This document shows positions 23,254 to 29,433 of a DNA stretch of 30,031 nt, piece after piece. The notes under the pieces are model-generated. The model ran no database searches, was not told the origin of the DNA, and worked only from the letters and a program-made list of their open reading frames with translations. Source of the DNA: an uncultured Novosphingobium sp. Lineage in GTDB: Bacteria; Pseudomonadota; Alphaproteobacteria; Sphingomonadales; Sphingomonadaceae. Location: assembly GCA_946886365.1 (NCBI GenBank), contig CAMPIM010000034.1, forward strand, positions 1 to 30,031, written 5' to 3'. A program made the position numbers and the translations under genes. Numbering within the stretch: the first letter of the stretch is position 1; the number at the start of each line of letters is the position of its first letter.

Positions 23254-24837
23254 ATGACCTACCGCCGGATCAGTTCGACACGCCTTTGCATCTTCGCCCT
23301 CGCCACCTGCATGGCATCCGTCGGCGCGTCTGCGGCAGACCCGGCACCCTTCGACCTCCCCGGCCCCGAACTGCTGGTGACGGTCAGCCGCGCAGGGCGA
23401 ACCCTGCCGATCGGGCAAGTGCCCGCACTGGCGTCGGGCGACGTCGTCAGGATCGAGGCCAATCTGCCCGAAGACCAATCAGTCCGCTACCGCCTGGTGT
23501 CGGCGTTCCTGCGCGGCGTCACCAACCCGCCACCCAAGAGCTGGATCTCCAGCGCGGAAACTTGGCAGAGCAAGGACCGGAAGCGGACATTGAAACTGAC
23601 CGTGCCGGATCATGCGCGCCAGCTGGTGCTGTTCATGGTGCCCGATACCGGCGGCGACCTCAGCACCATTTCCGATGCGATCCGGGGCCGTCCGGGCGAA
23701 TTCGTCCGCGTGACACAGGACATCAACAAGGCTTCGCTGGACCGGAGCAGGCTTAACGCCTTCATCCTGGGCATCCGATCGCAGGAAAACAGCCACCCTG
23801 AATATCTGAGGACCGTTGCGCCAATCCTGTCCTCAAGCCTTGCCGTCAAACTGAACCCCGACTGCCTGGCGAAAATCGTCGAGTTTCAGGCCGCCTGCCT
23901 CGTCGAAAATCGCGACAGTCTGGTGCTGGGCGACATCCACAGCAATTCGCTCACCGAAACCATCATCGGCGCGCCCACCGACCTCGCCCTGCAACTCAGC
24001 GCGACGCGGGAGGGGGGCTATGGCTTTTACAGCCCCTATATCGGCGTGGTCCGCGATCTCGCGCGCATATTCGGCGCGTTCAACAATCCGGAATTCAACT
24101 ATCTGCCCGCGCTCGGCATTCAGAATGGCAAGTCAGTGTCTTTGTTGCTGAACAGCGCCCCCTCCTTCCGCAAGCCCAAGTCCGTGCTGGTGGCCGCCTT
24201 GCCCGCCATCGAAAAGAATGTTCCCCCGCCCCTACGCCGGAGCAGCGACGCTCCGATCTGCGGCTCCCGGCCGGGCATCGTCCTGGGCGTCGATGGCGCG
24301 CCGCTCGTCTTTGCCACCGACTATGCCCACGACATGGTCTTGCGGCTGACGGACAAGGACGGCCACATGGTCGAAGCACCGCTCATCGCGCGGGCCGACA
24401 AAGGCGGCTACATATTCGCGCCTTCCTTCAAGGTTGAGGAGTTGAGCGGGCCGATGAAGGGCCGCTTGCACGGCCACTGGGGTTTCGAATCCTTTGACGG
24501 CCCGGAATTCGCCCTCCAATTCCCGCAAGCGGGCAGCTTGCAGCCATCGGCCGACCAGCGCCTGATAGGAGGAAAGAATGACAGGCTGCTGCTCACCGGC
24601 CCCACGACCGCCTGCGTGAGGAATGTTTCCGTCCAGCTGCCTGAAGGGCGGAGCGTGGCGGTAAAGTGGCAGGCATCCGGCCACGACGCCATTGCCATCG
24701 ACATGCCCCTGTCAAACGTCGCGGCGGCAGGCAATGTGATCGTCGCGATCCAGTCGTTCGGCGGGGAAAAGCCCGAATTTCTGACCATCCCCGTCGAAGC
24801 GGATCAGAGCCTCTCCCAACCGCCTCCCCCTCTATAA
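23254..24837 (+). CDS. Secreted protein of unknown function
   Basis: This is a 527-aa protein I do not recognise. Residues 1-27 form a signal peptide (hydrophobic core 'LCIFALATCMASVGASA'), so it is exported. A short beta-rich region (about 35-115) resembles a carrier domain ('VRIEANLPEDQSVRYRLVSAF', 'RKRTLKLTVPD'). A middle part (about 120-320) contains helices and 'NSLTETIIGAPTDLALQLS'. The C-terminal third is again beta-rich ('GIVLGVDGAPLVFATDYAHDMVLR'). Four or more Cys residues in the mature part (such as 'NPDCLAKIVEFQAACLVE') suggest disulfides in the periplasm. No lipobox, TM segment or catalytic signature is evident. ATG 23254 follows AGGGAG. Its codon use looks like its neighbours'. 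Confidence 0.8.
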   Translation: MTYRRISSTRLCIFALATCMASVGASAADPAPFDLPGPELLVTVSRAGRTLPIGQVPALASGDVVRIEANLPEDQSVRYRLVSAFLRGVTNPPPKSWISSAETWQSKDRKRTLKLTVPDHARQLVLFMVPDTGGDLSTISDAIRGRPGEFVRVTQDINKASLDRSRLNAFILGIRSQENSHPEYLRTVAPILSSSLAVKLNPDCLAKIVEFQAACLVENRDSLVLGDIHSNSLTETIIGAPTDLALQLSATREGGYGFYSPYIGVVRDLARIFGAFNNPEFNYLPALGIQNGKSVSLLLNSAPSFRKPKSVLVAALPAIEKNVPPPLRRSSDAPICGSRPGIVLGVDGAPLVFATDYAHDMVLRLTDKDGHMVEAPLIARADKGGYIFAPSFKVEELSGPMKGRLHGHWGFESFDGPEFALQFPQAGSLQPSADQRLIGGKNDRLLLTGPTTACVRNVSVQLPEGRSVAVKWQASGHDAIAIDMPLSNVAAAGNVIVAIQSFGGEKPEFLTIPVEADQSLSQPPPPL

Positions 24838-24853
24838 TGCTGGCAAGACGCGC

Positions 24854-24887
24854 GGCGGGTGATAAGGCGCGCTTTTCCTCACCCGCC
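24854..24887. terminator. Inverted repeat after the secreted-protein gene (possible terminator)
   Basis: GGCGGGTGA (24854-24862) and TCACCCGCC (24879-24887) are perfect 9-bp arms with a 16-nt loop containing GCGC. It begins 16 bp past the preceding stop and ends 28 bp before the next gene. There is no T-run, so a Rho-independent terminator is uncertain; a transcript-end or leader structure is equally possible. Confidence 0.4.
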
Positions 24888-24915
24888 CCGGCGCATCAAT
24901 AACGGATCGAACGGC

Positions 24916-25329
24916 ATGAAGACCAAGCACTGCCTTGAAGCAAGCGATGTAAAGGCGATCCTCGCCGCAGCCGAAGCAGAGGCTTTGGCCAATGGCTGGG
25001 CCGTGACGATCGCGATCGTCGATGACGGCGCGCATCTGCTTGGCCTGATCCGGCTGGATGGCGCCGCCGCCAGCACCGTGAAGATGGCAGAGGCAAAGGC
25101 ATCGACATCCATACTCGGCCGCCGGGAAACGAAGGTCTATGAGGATCTGGTGCTGAACGGCCGCGTTTCGATGCTGTCCGCACCCGGCATGCCGGCCATG
25201 CTCGAAGGCGCGGTCCCGATCGTCATCGATGGTGACTATGTCGGCGCCGTGGGTGTTTCCGGGGTCAAGTCGGATCAGGACGCCCAGATCGCACGCGCCG
25301 GAATCGCCGCGATCCTGCCGCAGGGCTAG
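24916..25329 (+). CDS. GlcG/HbpS-family (heme-binding-like) protein
   Basis: This 137-aa protein of the GlcG/HbpS family (PF03928 type) adopts a PAS/profilin-like alpha-beta fold. Its layout is 'LEASDVKAILAAAEAEALANGW', 'VTIAIVDDGAHLLGLIRLDGA', 'KMAEAKASTSILGRRETKVYE', then 'AVPIVIDGDYVGAVGVSGVKSDQDAQIARAG', the latter being the typical glycine-rich turn. Some members bind heme extracellularly, others have no known function. There is no signal peptide, so a cytosolic role is likely. ATG 24916 was chosen because the sequence upstream of it (from 24859) overlaps the hairpin and lacks the family pattern; the ribosome site is weak. Confidence 0.86.
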   Translation: MKTKHCLEASDVKAILAAAEAEALANGWAVTIAIVDDGAHLLGLIRLDGAAASTVKMAEAKASTSILGRRETKVYEDLVLNGRVSMLSAPGMPAMLEGAVPIVIDGDYVGAVGVSGVKSDQDAQIARAGIAAILPQG

Positions 25330-25406
25330 GCAAGGGCCGCGACTCTCGCCACCCATTTTTGCAAGACTCCCGCTTCACGCCGCCACCAACATGGCTGGCG
25401 CGCGTT

Positions 25407-25426
25407 GAAGCATCGTTCGATGCTTC
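25407..25426. promoter_or_regulatory. 20-bp palindrome upstream of the PRC-barrel gene
   Basis: GAAGCATCGTTCGATGCTTC has perfect 9-bp arms around a TT centre. It ends 6 bp before the AGGAG ribosome site (25433-25437) of the next gene. As DNA it fits a dimeric repressor operator. As RNA it would fold a tight hairpin just ahead of the ribosome site. Either role would affect the gene that follows. Confidence 0.55.
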
Positions 25427-25443
25427 GAATGTAGGAGCCTGCT

Positions 25444-26040
25444 CTGGAAAATATTGCTGGCTGGGTCGCGCCCATAGCGACCATGATCGCCGCGATGATG
25501 ACCGCCGCCAATCTGGGCGCGCGCGTCACCGGCTGGGGTTTCGTCGTCTTCACCTTTGGATCGATCGCATGGTCGGTCGTCGGCCTGTCGTCCGGGCAGA
25601 CGAACCTCGTCGCGACGAACGGCTTCCTCACCTTCGTCAACCTGATCGGCGTATGGCGATGGCTCGGCCGCCAGCGCGCCTATGAGGATGGGGGCAAGTC
25701 GGCCGCCCAATCCAGCCGCCGATCGCCCTACCCGACCCTCTTCACGGCCACCGGCATCGCGGGGGTTCCGGTCACGGCCTCCGACGGCCAGACGGTCGGC
25801 AAGGTCGTCGAAGCCCTCGTCACCTGCGAAAACGGCAATGTCAGCTATGTCGTCATCAGCGCCAGCGGGGTGGGCGGCATCCATGAAGTCCTGCGCGCCG
25901 TGGCCCGTGACGACATCCGCTTTTCCTGCGACCGCTTCACACTCAATCGCGACAGCGCCTGGTTCGAAGCATTGCCGCCGCTACAGGATGGCGACTGGCC
26001 AGCCGCCCCCGCCGAACTGCCCCAGGGCGATGCACCATGA
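25444..26040 (+). CDS. Membrane protein with C-terminal PRC-barrel domain
   Basis: This protein of about 198 aa has three N-terminal hydrophobic segments ('GWVAPIATMIAAMMTAANLG', 'GWGFVVFTFGSIAWSVVGL', 'GFLTFVNLIGVWRWLG'). A linker then leads to a PRC-barrel domain (about 85-165: 'GVPVTASDGQTVGKVVEALVT', 'VSYVVISASG', 'AVARDDIRFS'). PRC-barrels act as small protein- or RNA-contact modules; the role here is unknown. The first ATG (25483) lies inside the first hydrophobic segment and has no ribosome site. CTG 25444, in frame 13 codons upstream, has AGGAG exactly 6 nt away and gives a whole first segment. A TAG at 25432 blocks any earlier start. A conservative annotation would begin at 25483. 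Confidence 0.75.
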   Translation: MENIAGWVAPIATMIAAMMTAANLGARVTGWGFVVFTFGSIAWSVVGLSSGQTNLVATNGFLTFVNLIGVWRWLGRQRAYEDGGKSAAQSSRRSPYPTLFTATGIAGVPVTASDGQTVGKVVEALVTCENGNVSYVVISASGVGGIHEVLRAVARDDIRFSCDRFTLNRDSAWFEALPPLQDGDWPAAPAELPQGDAP

Positions 26041-26085
26041 CCGAAGCGTAAGGGGGGGAAGGCTGTGACCTGCCGTTCGTCGCAA

Positions 26086-26110
26086 ATCCGTTGCCTTCGG
26101 CGGAACGGAT
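26086..26110. promoter_or_regulatory. Stem-loop upstream of the small secreted protein gene
   Basis: ATCCGTT (26086-26092) pairs with AACGGAT (26104-26110), and inside this GCC-TTC-GGC forms a second stem, leaving only a GG bulge. It ends about 40 bp before the start at 26152 and 45 bp after the PRC-barrel stop. There is no T-run. It could be an end of the upstream mRNA or a 5' leader structure. Confidence 0.35.
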
Positions 26111-26151
26111 CGCGATTAGCAGGGAAAGGGAAAAAAGAGGGGCAAGGGTCC

Positions 26152-26475
26152 ATGAAGGTCAGGATAGTCGCATGTGTGGCCGCGCTCGGTGCCGCGCTGC
26201 TTCCAGCGGTTGCGCTCGCGGACGATCCGCATGACCCCACCATGCGCAGTTCTGCGGCACGGGCACGTGACCGGGCAATCATCCGGCAGATGAACCAGCA
26301 GCAGCTCGCCTATGTTCGCGACCGCGATGCGCGGATCATGCGCAACTATCGCCGTGCGCAGGGCGGCGGCGAAGGCTATGCCGATGCTCGCGCGGATTAT
26401 GATCGCCAGATGGCGTCATGGCGGCGCGCAGTGGCGGCCTGCAACGCCGGGCGTTGGGAATATTGCGACAATTAA
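26152..26475 (+). CDS. Small secreted protein, Arg/Ala-rich
   Basis: This is a 107-aa protein. A clear signal peptide (1-24, 'VACVAALGAALLPAVALA') is followed by a charged mature part of about 83 residues. That part is rich in Arg, Asp and Ala and probably forms one long helix ('ARARDRAIIRQMNQQQLAYVRDRDARIMRNYRRAQ'). It ends 'AACNAGRWEYCDN', where two cysteines 8 residues apart may form a disulfide. The function is unknown and such proteins recur in sphingomonads. ATG 26152 has AAGGG close upstream; the upstream in-frame extension to 26065 would hide the signal peptide and was rejected. It converges on the pentapeptide-repeat gene. Confidence 0.8.
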   Translation: MKVRIVACVAALGAALLPAVALADDPHDPTMRSSAARARDRAIIRQMNQQQLAYVRDRDARIMRNYRRAQGGGEGYADARADYDRQMASWRRAVAACNAGRWEYCDN

Positions 26476-26533
26476 GGGTGCATGATCCCGACGCCCGTCC
26501 GAATTGAGCGGCGCGAGCGAAGGACTCGAACCC

Positions 26534-27238
26534 TCATCGCACGTTCAATCCCAATTCGCTGAGCAATTGCCCCGCCTGCTCCCGCGATATGGTCGCGCCA
26601 CGAAAGCGGGACGCGTCCTCCAGCCTTACGCCGCCAAGGTCAGCACCGCGCAGGTCCGCGCCTTCGAACCGGGCGCCGGTCAGCAGCGCCTCCCGCAGGC
26701 TGCAATCCTCGAACGATGCCATCCGAAAATCGCATTTGCGCAAGTCCGCCTGAGAAAAATCGACCCGTGCGAGCCTCGCCTTCATAAAGGAACGCCCGGT
26801 CAGCTTCGCGCCGATCAACAGCGTTTCTTCAAAATGGATGTCTAGCGCCCGAACATCCGACAGGTCGGCGCCCGTAAGTTTGCAGCCGAAAAAATGCACC
26901 GCTTGCAACATACTACGCTTCAACGAAGCACCGTTCAGGTCGCTGTTGGCAAGGCGCGCTTCGCCCAGATCGCAACCCGTGAAATTGGCCGAAGCGGCGC
27001 GGCACGACTGCCAGGTGCTGCGATCAAGTTTTGCGCCGGTGAAGTCGGCGCGTCGCATGTCGCATTGTTGAAACGACCATTGGGACAGATCCAGATGCGA
27101 CAGGTCCGCACCCTCCATCACGCACTCGGCCAACGAACGCGGCGTGCCTATGAGCGTTTCAATATCCTGGCGCGCCAAAGTCTGCCCGCGGATCACTTGG
27201 TCGTCACTAACATGCTGCATCTGGATGCTGTTAGACAT
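26534..27238 (-). CDS. Pentapeptide-repeat protein
   Basis: This 234-aa protein consists from about residue 35 to 215 of A(D/N)Lxx-type pentapeptide repeats ('GADLSHLDLSQ', 'ADFTGAKLDRS', 'ANFTGCDLGEARLANSDLNGASL', 'ADLRGADLGGVRL'), which fold into a right-handed quadrilateral beta-helix. A small N-terminal part (1-34) and a C-terminal helix ('SREQAGQLLSELGLNVR') cap it. The layout and size resemble Qnr/MfpA-like DNA mimics, but most pentapeptide proteins have other or unknown roles and no specific Qnr feature was verified. There is no signal peptide. It starts at ATG 27238 with GGGGGA nearby. It sits 24 bp after the SDR start-to-stop on the same strand, so the two may form one transcript. 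Confidence 0.92.
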   Translation of the reverse strand: MSNSIQMQHVSDDQVIRGQTLARQDIETLIGTPRSLAECVMEGADLSHLDLSQWSFQQCDMRRADFTGAKLDRSTWQSCRAASANFTGCDLGEARLANSDLNGASLKRSMLQAVHFFGCKLTGADLSDVRALDIHFEETLLIGAKLTGRSFMKARLARVDFSQADLRKCDFRMASFEDCSLREALLTGARFEGADLRGADLGGVRLEDASRFRGATISREQAGQLLSELGLNVR

Positions 27239-27262
27239 GATCCCCCGGGCAGACCAGCTATG

Positions 27263-28009
27263 CTAAAGCTGCGCTTCCCCGCCATCGACGAAATAGTCCG
27301 ACCCCGTCACATAGCTTGCCTCGTCAGACAGCAGAAACAGAGCGACGGCCGCCGCTTCCTGCGGCGTTCCAAGGCGACCCAGCGGATTGCTGCCGGCCAT
27401 CTGCTGTTCGACCGCAGCAACATGCTCTTCGGGCAGTCCGAGGCGGTTGAAAAAGTCGGTCGCGATCGGTCCGGGGCTCAATGTGTTCACGCGGATGCGG
27501 CGCGGGGCCAGTTCATAGGCAAAGCCTCTTGCAAGCGAGCGGACGGCCCCCTTGGTGGCGCCATAAAGGGCGCTTGCGGGCAGCCCCTTATCCTTCGCAA
27601 CGGATGCCGTGATCAGGATTGAGCCGCCGTCGCGGATCAACGGCGCCATCGCCTGCGTCCCGAAGATCGGCCCGCCGACATTCAGGTCCATGAGGTTCCG
27701 GTAAAGGTCAGCACTGATATGGCCAAGCGGCGCGCCTGCCCCAACGCCTGCGTTCAGGAACAGGCCATCGATCTTGCCGAACAGGCGGGCAGCTTCCTGC
27801 GCGAGCGCTTCGGCGGCTTCCGGACGGGACGCGTCATTTTGCAGGATGTGCACGCCGGGCAACTGCGCCGCGACACTGTCCAGTCTTTCCCGGTTCGATC
27901 CGGTGATCAGCACCGATCCGCCCTCCTCCATGATCCGCTGGGCCGCGGCGAGGCCGATACCGCTGGAACCGCCGGTAATGACGACGGACTTGTCCCTGAA
28001 CCTCTGCAT
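27263..28009 (-). CDS. SDR family oxidoreductase
   Basis: This 248-aa classical SDR has TGGSSGIG (12-19), LNAG (85-88), Ser136, Tyr149 and Lys153 in normal spacing, and the C-terminal 'YVTGSDYFVDGGEAQL'. The segment 'GSNRERLD' (about 37-44) has Ser-Asn-Arg after beta-2, which suggests NADP(H). The start is ATG 28009, behind GGAGAAAAGAGGC; the frame runs to 28132 without SDR-like sequence. It is divergent from the TetR-VOC-monooxygenase unit and is probably its partner: an SDR can make the ketone that a Baeyer-Villiger enzyme then oxidises. The pentapeptide gene follows 24 bp downstream. Confidence 0.92.
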   Translation of the reverse strand: MQRFRDKSVVITGGSSGIGLAAAQRIMEEGGSVLITGSNRERLDSVAAQLPGVHILQNDASRPEAAEALAQEAARLFGKIDGLFLNAGVGAGAPLGHISADLYRNLMDLNVGGPIFGTQAMAPLIRDGGSILITASVAKDKGLPASALYGATKGAVRSLARGFAYELAPRRIRVNTLSPGPIATDFFNRLGLPEEHVAAVEQQMAGSNPLGRLGTPQEAAAVALFLLSDEASYVTGSDYFVDGGEAQL

Positions 28010-28148
28010 GCCTCTTTTCTCCATTCGACAATCTGTTCTGATCCATGGCTTGCCCACCTGGCGGAAAAGCTGATCGCCAAGTTGGACGCAGCCGCGCCGC
28101 CGATCAACAAGGATGTTTCCCTTGCGGACCAACTGGCGTCAATGATCT

Positions 28149-28161
28149 CGTATAGCATACG
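28149..28161. promoter_or_regulatory. Candidate TetR operator in the SDR/TetR divergent region
   Basis: CGTAT-AGC-ATACG is a perfect 5-bp inverted repeat with a 3-bp centre. It lies 4 bp before a TTGACA box and between the two divergent start codons, the usual place for a TetR-family autoregulatory site that would also control the SDR. Confidence 0.45.
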
Positions 28162-28165
28162 TAAA

Positions 28166-28193
28166 TTGACAGAAGAGCCCAAACCCTTATTTC
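28166..28193 (+). promoter_or_regulatory. Candidate sigma70-type promoter of TetR-VOC-monooxygenase
   Basis: TTGACA (28166-28171) is a perfect -35 box. TATTTC (28188-28193), 16 nt downstream, is a moderate -10. It is 31 bp before the TetR start and abuts the palindrome at 28149-28161. The call is by eye only. Confidence 0.45.
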
Positions 28194-28223
28194 TGACAAG
28201 GTATAAGAGTGGGAGCGGTCAAG

Positions 28224-28958
28224 ATGATGGGCGGTTTGAACATCGGGGACGGGACGACGCTCGACGCTGCTTCTCAGCCGGCTATTTCCGCGCGCGGGCG
28301 TGGGCGACCTCCCCGGCTGTCGCGCGGCACGATCATCCAGGCGGCACTGGTCCTGCTCGACGAAATGTCGATCGACCGATTTTCCATGGGTCTGCTCGCA
28401 AAGAGCCTGAAAGCCGGGGTCATGACCCTTTATAATTACTTCCCCAGCCGCGACGATCTGCTGATCGCCGTCGCCGACGAAATATACAGCCGGTTCGATT
28501 ACCCGGCAAAGGGCGCGCCTTGGCAGGACGAAGTGCGCCAGTGGTTGTGGGCGACAGAGGATCTCTTCCAGCGCTATCCCGTCGCGATGAAGCTCAGCCT
28601 GTGGGACGGGCATGCGTCGCCGGGTTGGTTGCGCACATGGATACCCGTGGTGGAATTGATCAGGGCGCAAGGGCTGACCGGCCCCGACCTTGCCTTTGCG
28701 GTGCGGTGGTTCACGACATCGGCTCTCGGCTTCATCACGTCCCAGCCGCCTCCTCCAGAGCACAACAACCAGCGGACGACCGCGCATATCCATGCCCTGA
28801 CGGCCTATGAGGCTGCATTGTTGAAGGGTCTTCAGCACGACCTGCTGCAGGTCGATCGGAAAGCGGCCCTCACCTACGGCTTCACCCACATCATAGCCGG
28901 CCTGGAACGCATCATCGCGGAGGCAGCGAACGCGCAATCGGAAATGACGGGAGAATGA
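28224..28958 (+). CDS. TetR/AcrR-family transcriptional regulator
   Basis: This is a 244-aa protein. A glycine/arginine-rich lead-in ('RGRGRPPRLSRG') precedes the HTH 'ALVLLDEMSIDRFSMGLLAK' and 'LKAGVMTLYNYFPSRDDLL' (about 40-90). The C-terminal domain contains 'LWDGHASPGWLRTWIPVVELI'. ATG 28224 follows GGGAG at an 8-nt distance; a GTG at 28209 overlaps that site. Its stop overlaps the start of the VOC gene by 4 bp (ATGA), so the regulator is made together with the enzymes that follow. Autoregulation through the upstream palindrome is likely but inferred. Confidence 0.92.
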   Translation: MMGGLNIGDGTTLDAASQPAISARGRGRPPRLSRGTIIQAALVLLDEMSIDRFSMGLLAKSLKAGVMTLYNYFPSRDDLLIAVADEIYSRFDYPAKGAPWQDEVRQWLWATEDLFQRYPVAMKLSLWDGHASPGWLRTWIPVVELIRAQGLTGPDLAFAVRWFTTSALGFITSQPPPPEHNNQRTTAHIHALTAYEAALLKGLQHDLLQVDRKAALTYGFTHIIAGLERIIAEAANAQSEMTGE

Positions 28959-29374
28959 CTTTGAGCAATGCAGGCGACACGCGATTCGGCTTCACAAAGC
29001 TGATCGTGCAGGATGAGGAAGCCATGGCCGCCTATTATGGCGCGGTGTACGGGCTCAACAGCCTGCACCGCGTGGAATCGGGCGATCCCGCCGTTATGGG
29101 GCGCCTGCGCGAAGTGATTATGGGTCCAGGTGAAAGCATGGGCGTAGAATCGTTGACGATGATCAACTTTTTAGATAGGCCTGCTCCACGCGACCGGGAA
29201 GTGATCCTTGGATTCATCACCACGGACCTCGACGCGCTTGCCGAACGGGTGCTCGCGCACGGCGGCAAGCATGTCGGCCCGGTTCGCGAAATGCCCGAAC
29301 ATGGCGTGCGCGTCCTGTTCACCAGCGACCCTGAAGGACGGTTGAGCGAGAATGTGGAGATGATGGCGAGATAA
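28955..29374 (+). CDS. VOC (glyoxalase/bleomycin resistance/dioxygenase superfamily) protein
   Basis: This 139-aa protein contains two beta-alpha-beta-beta-beta units. The first is 'TRFGFTKLIVQDEEAMAAYYGAVYGL' (about 9-34). The second is 'EVILGFITTDLDALAERVLAHGGKHVGPVREMPEHGVRVLFTSDPEGRLSENVEMM', read in parts from about residue 81. Metal ligands are not all plain, though Glu residues in 'SENVEM' fit the last position. Known members range from isomerases and dioxygenases to binding proteins. The start is coupled to the TetR stop. The monooxygenase gene follows after 59 bp. Its role in handling a monooxygenase product is an inference from context. Confidence 0.88.
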   Translation: MTLSNAGDTRFGFTKLIVQDEEAMAAYYGAVYGLNSLHRVESGDPAVMGRLREVIMGPGESMGVESLTMINFLDRPAPRDREVILGFITTDLDALAERVLAHGGKHVGPVREMPEHGVRVLFTSDPEGRLSENVEMMAR

Positions 29375-29433
29375 CGGCAGGGCGCCATCGCCCCCGCATC
29401 CCCCACAGATCCCCAGCTCTCATGGAGAGACAT

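Noticed and set aside
28104..28937. 277-aa minus-strand open frame
   Set aside because: It is antisense to the TetR gene and its promoter region and carries no motif.
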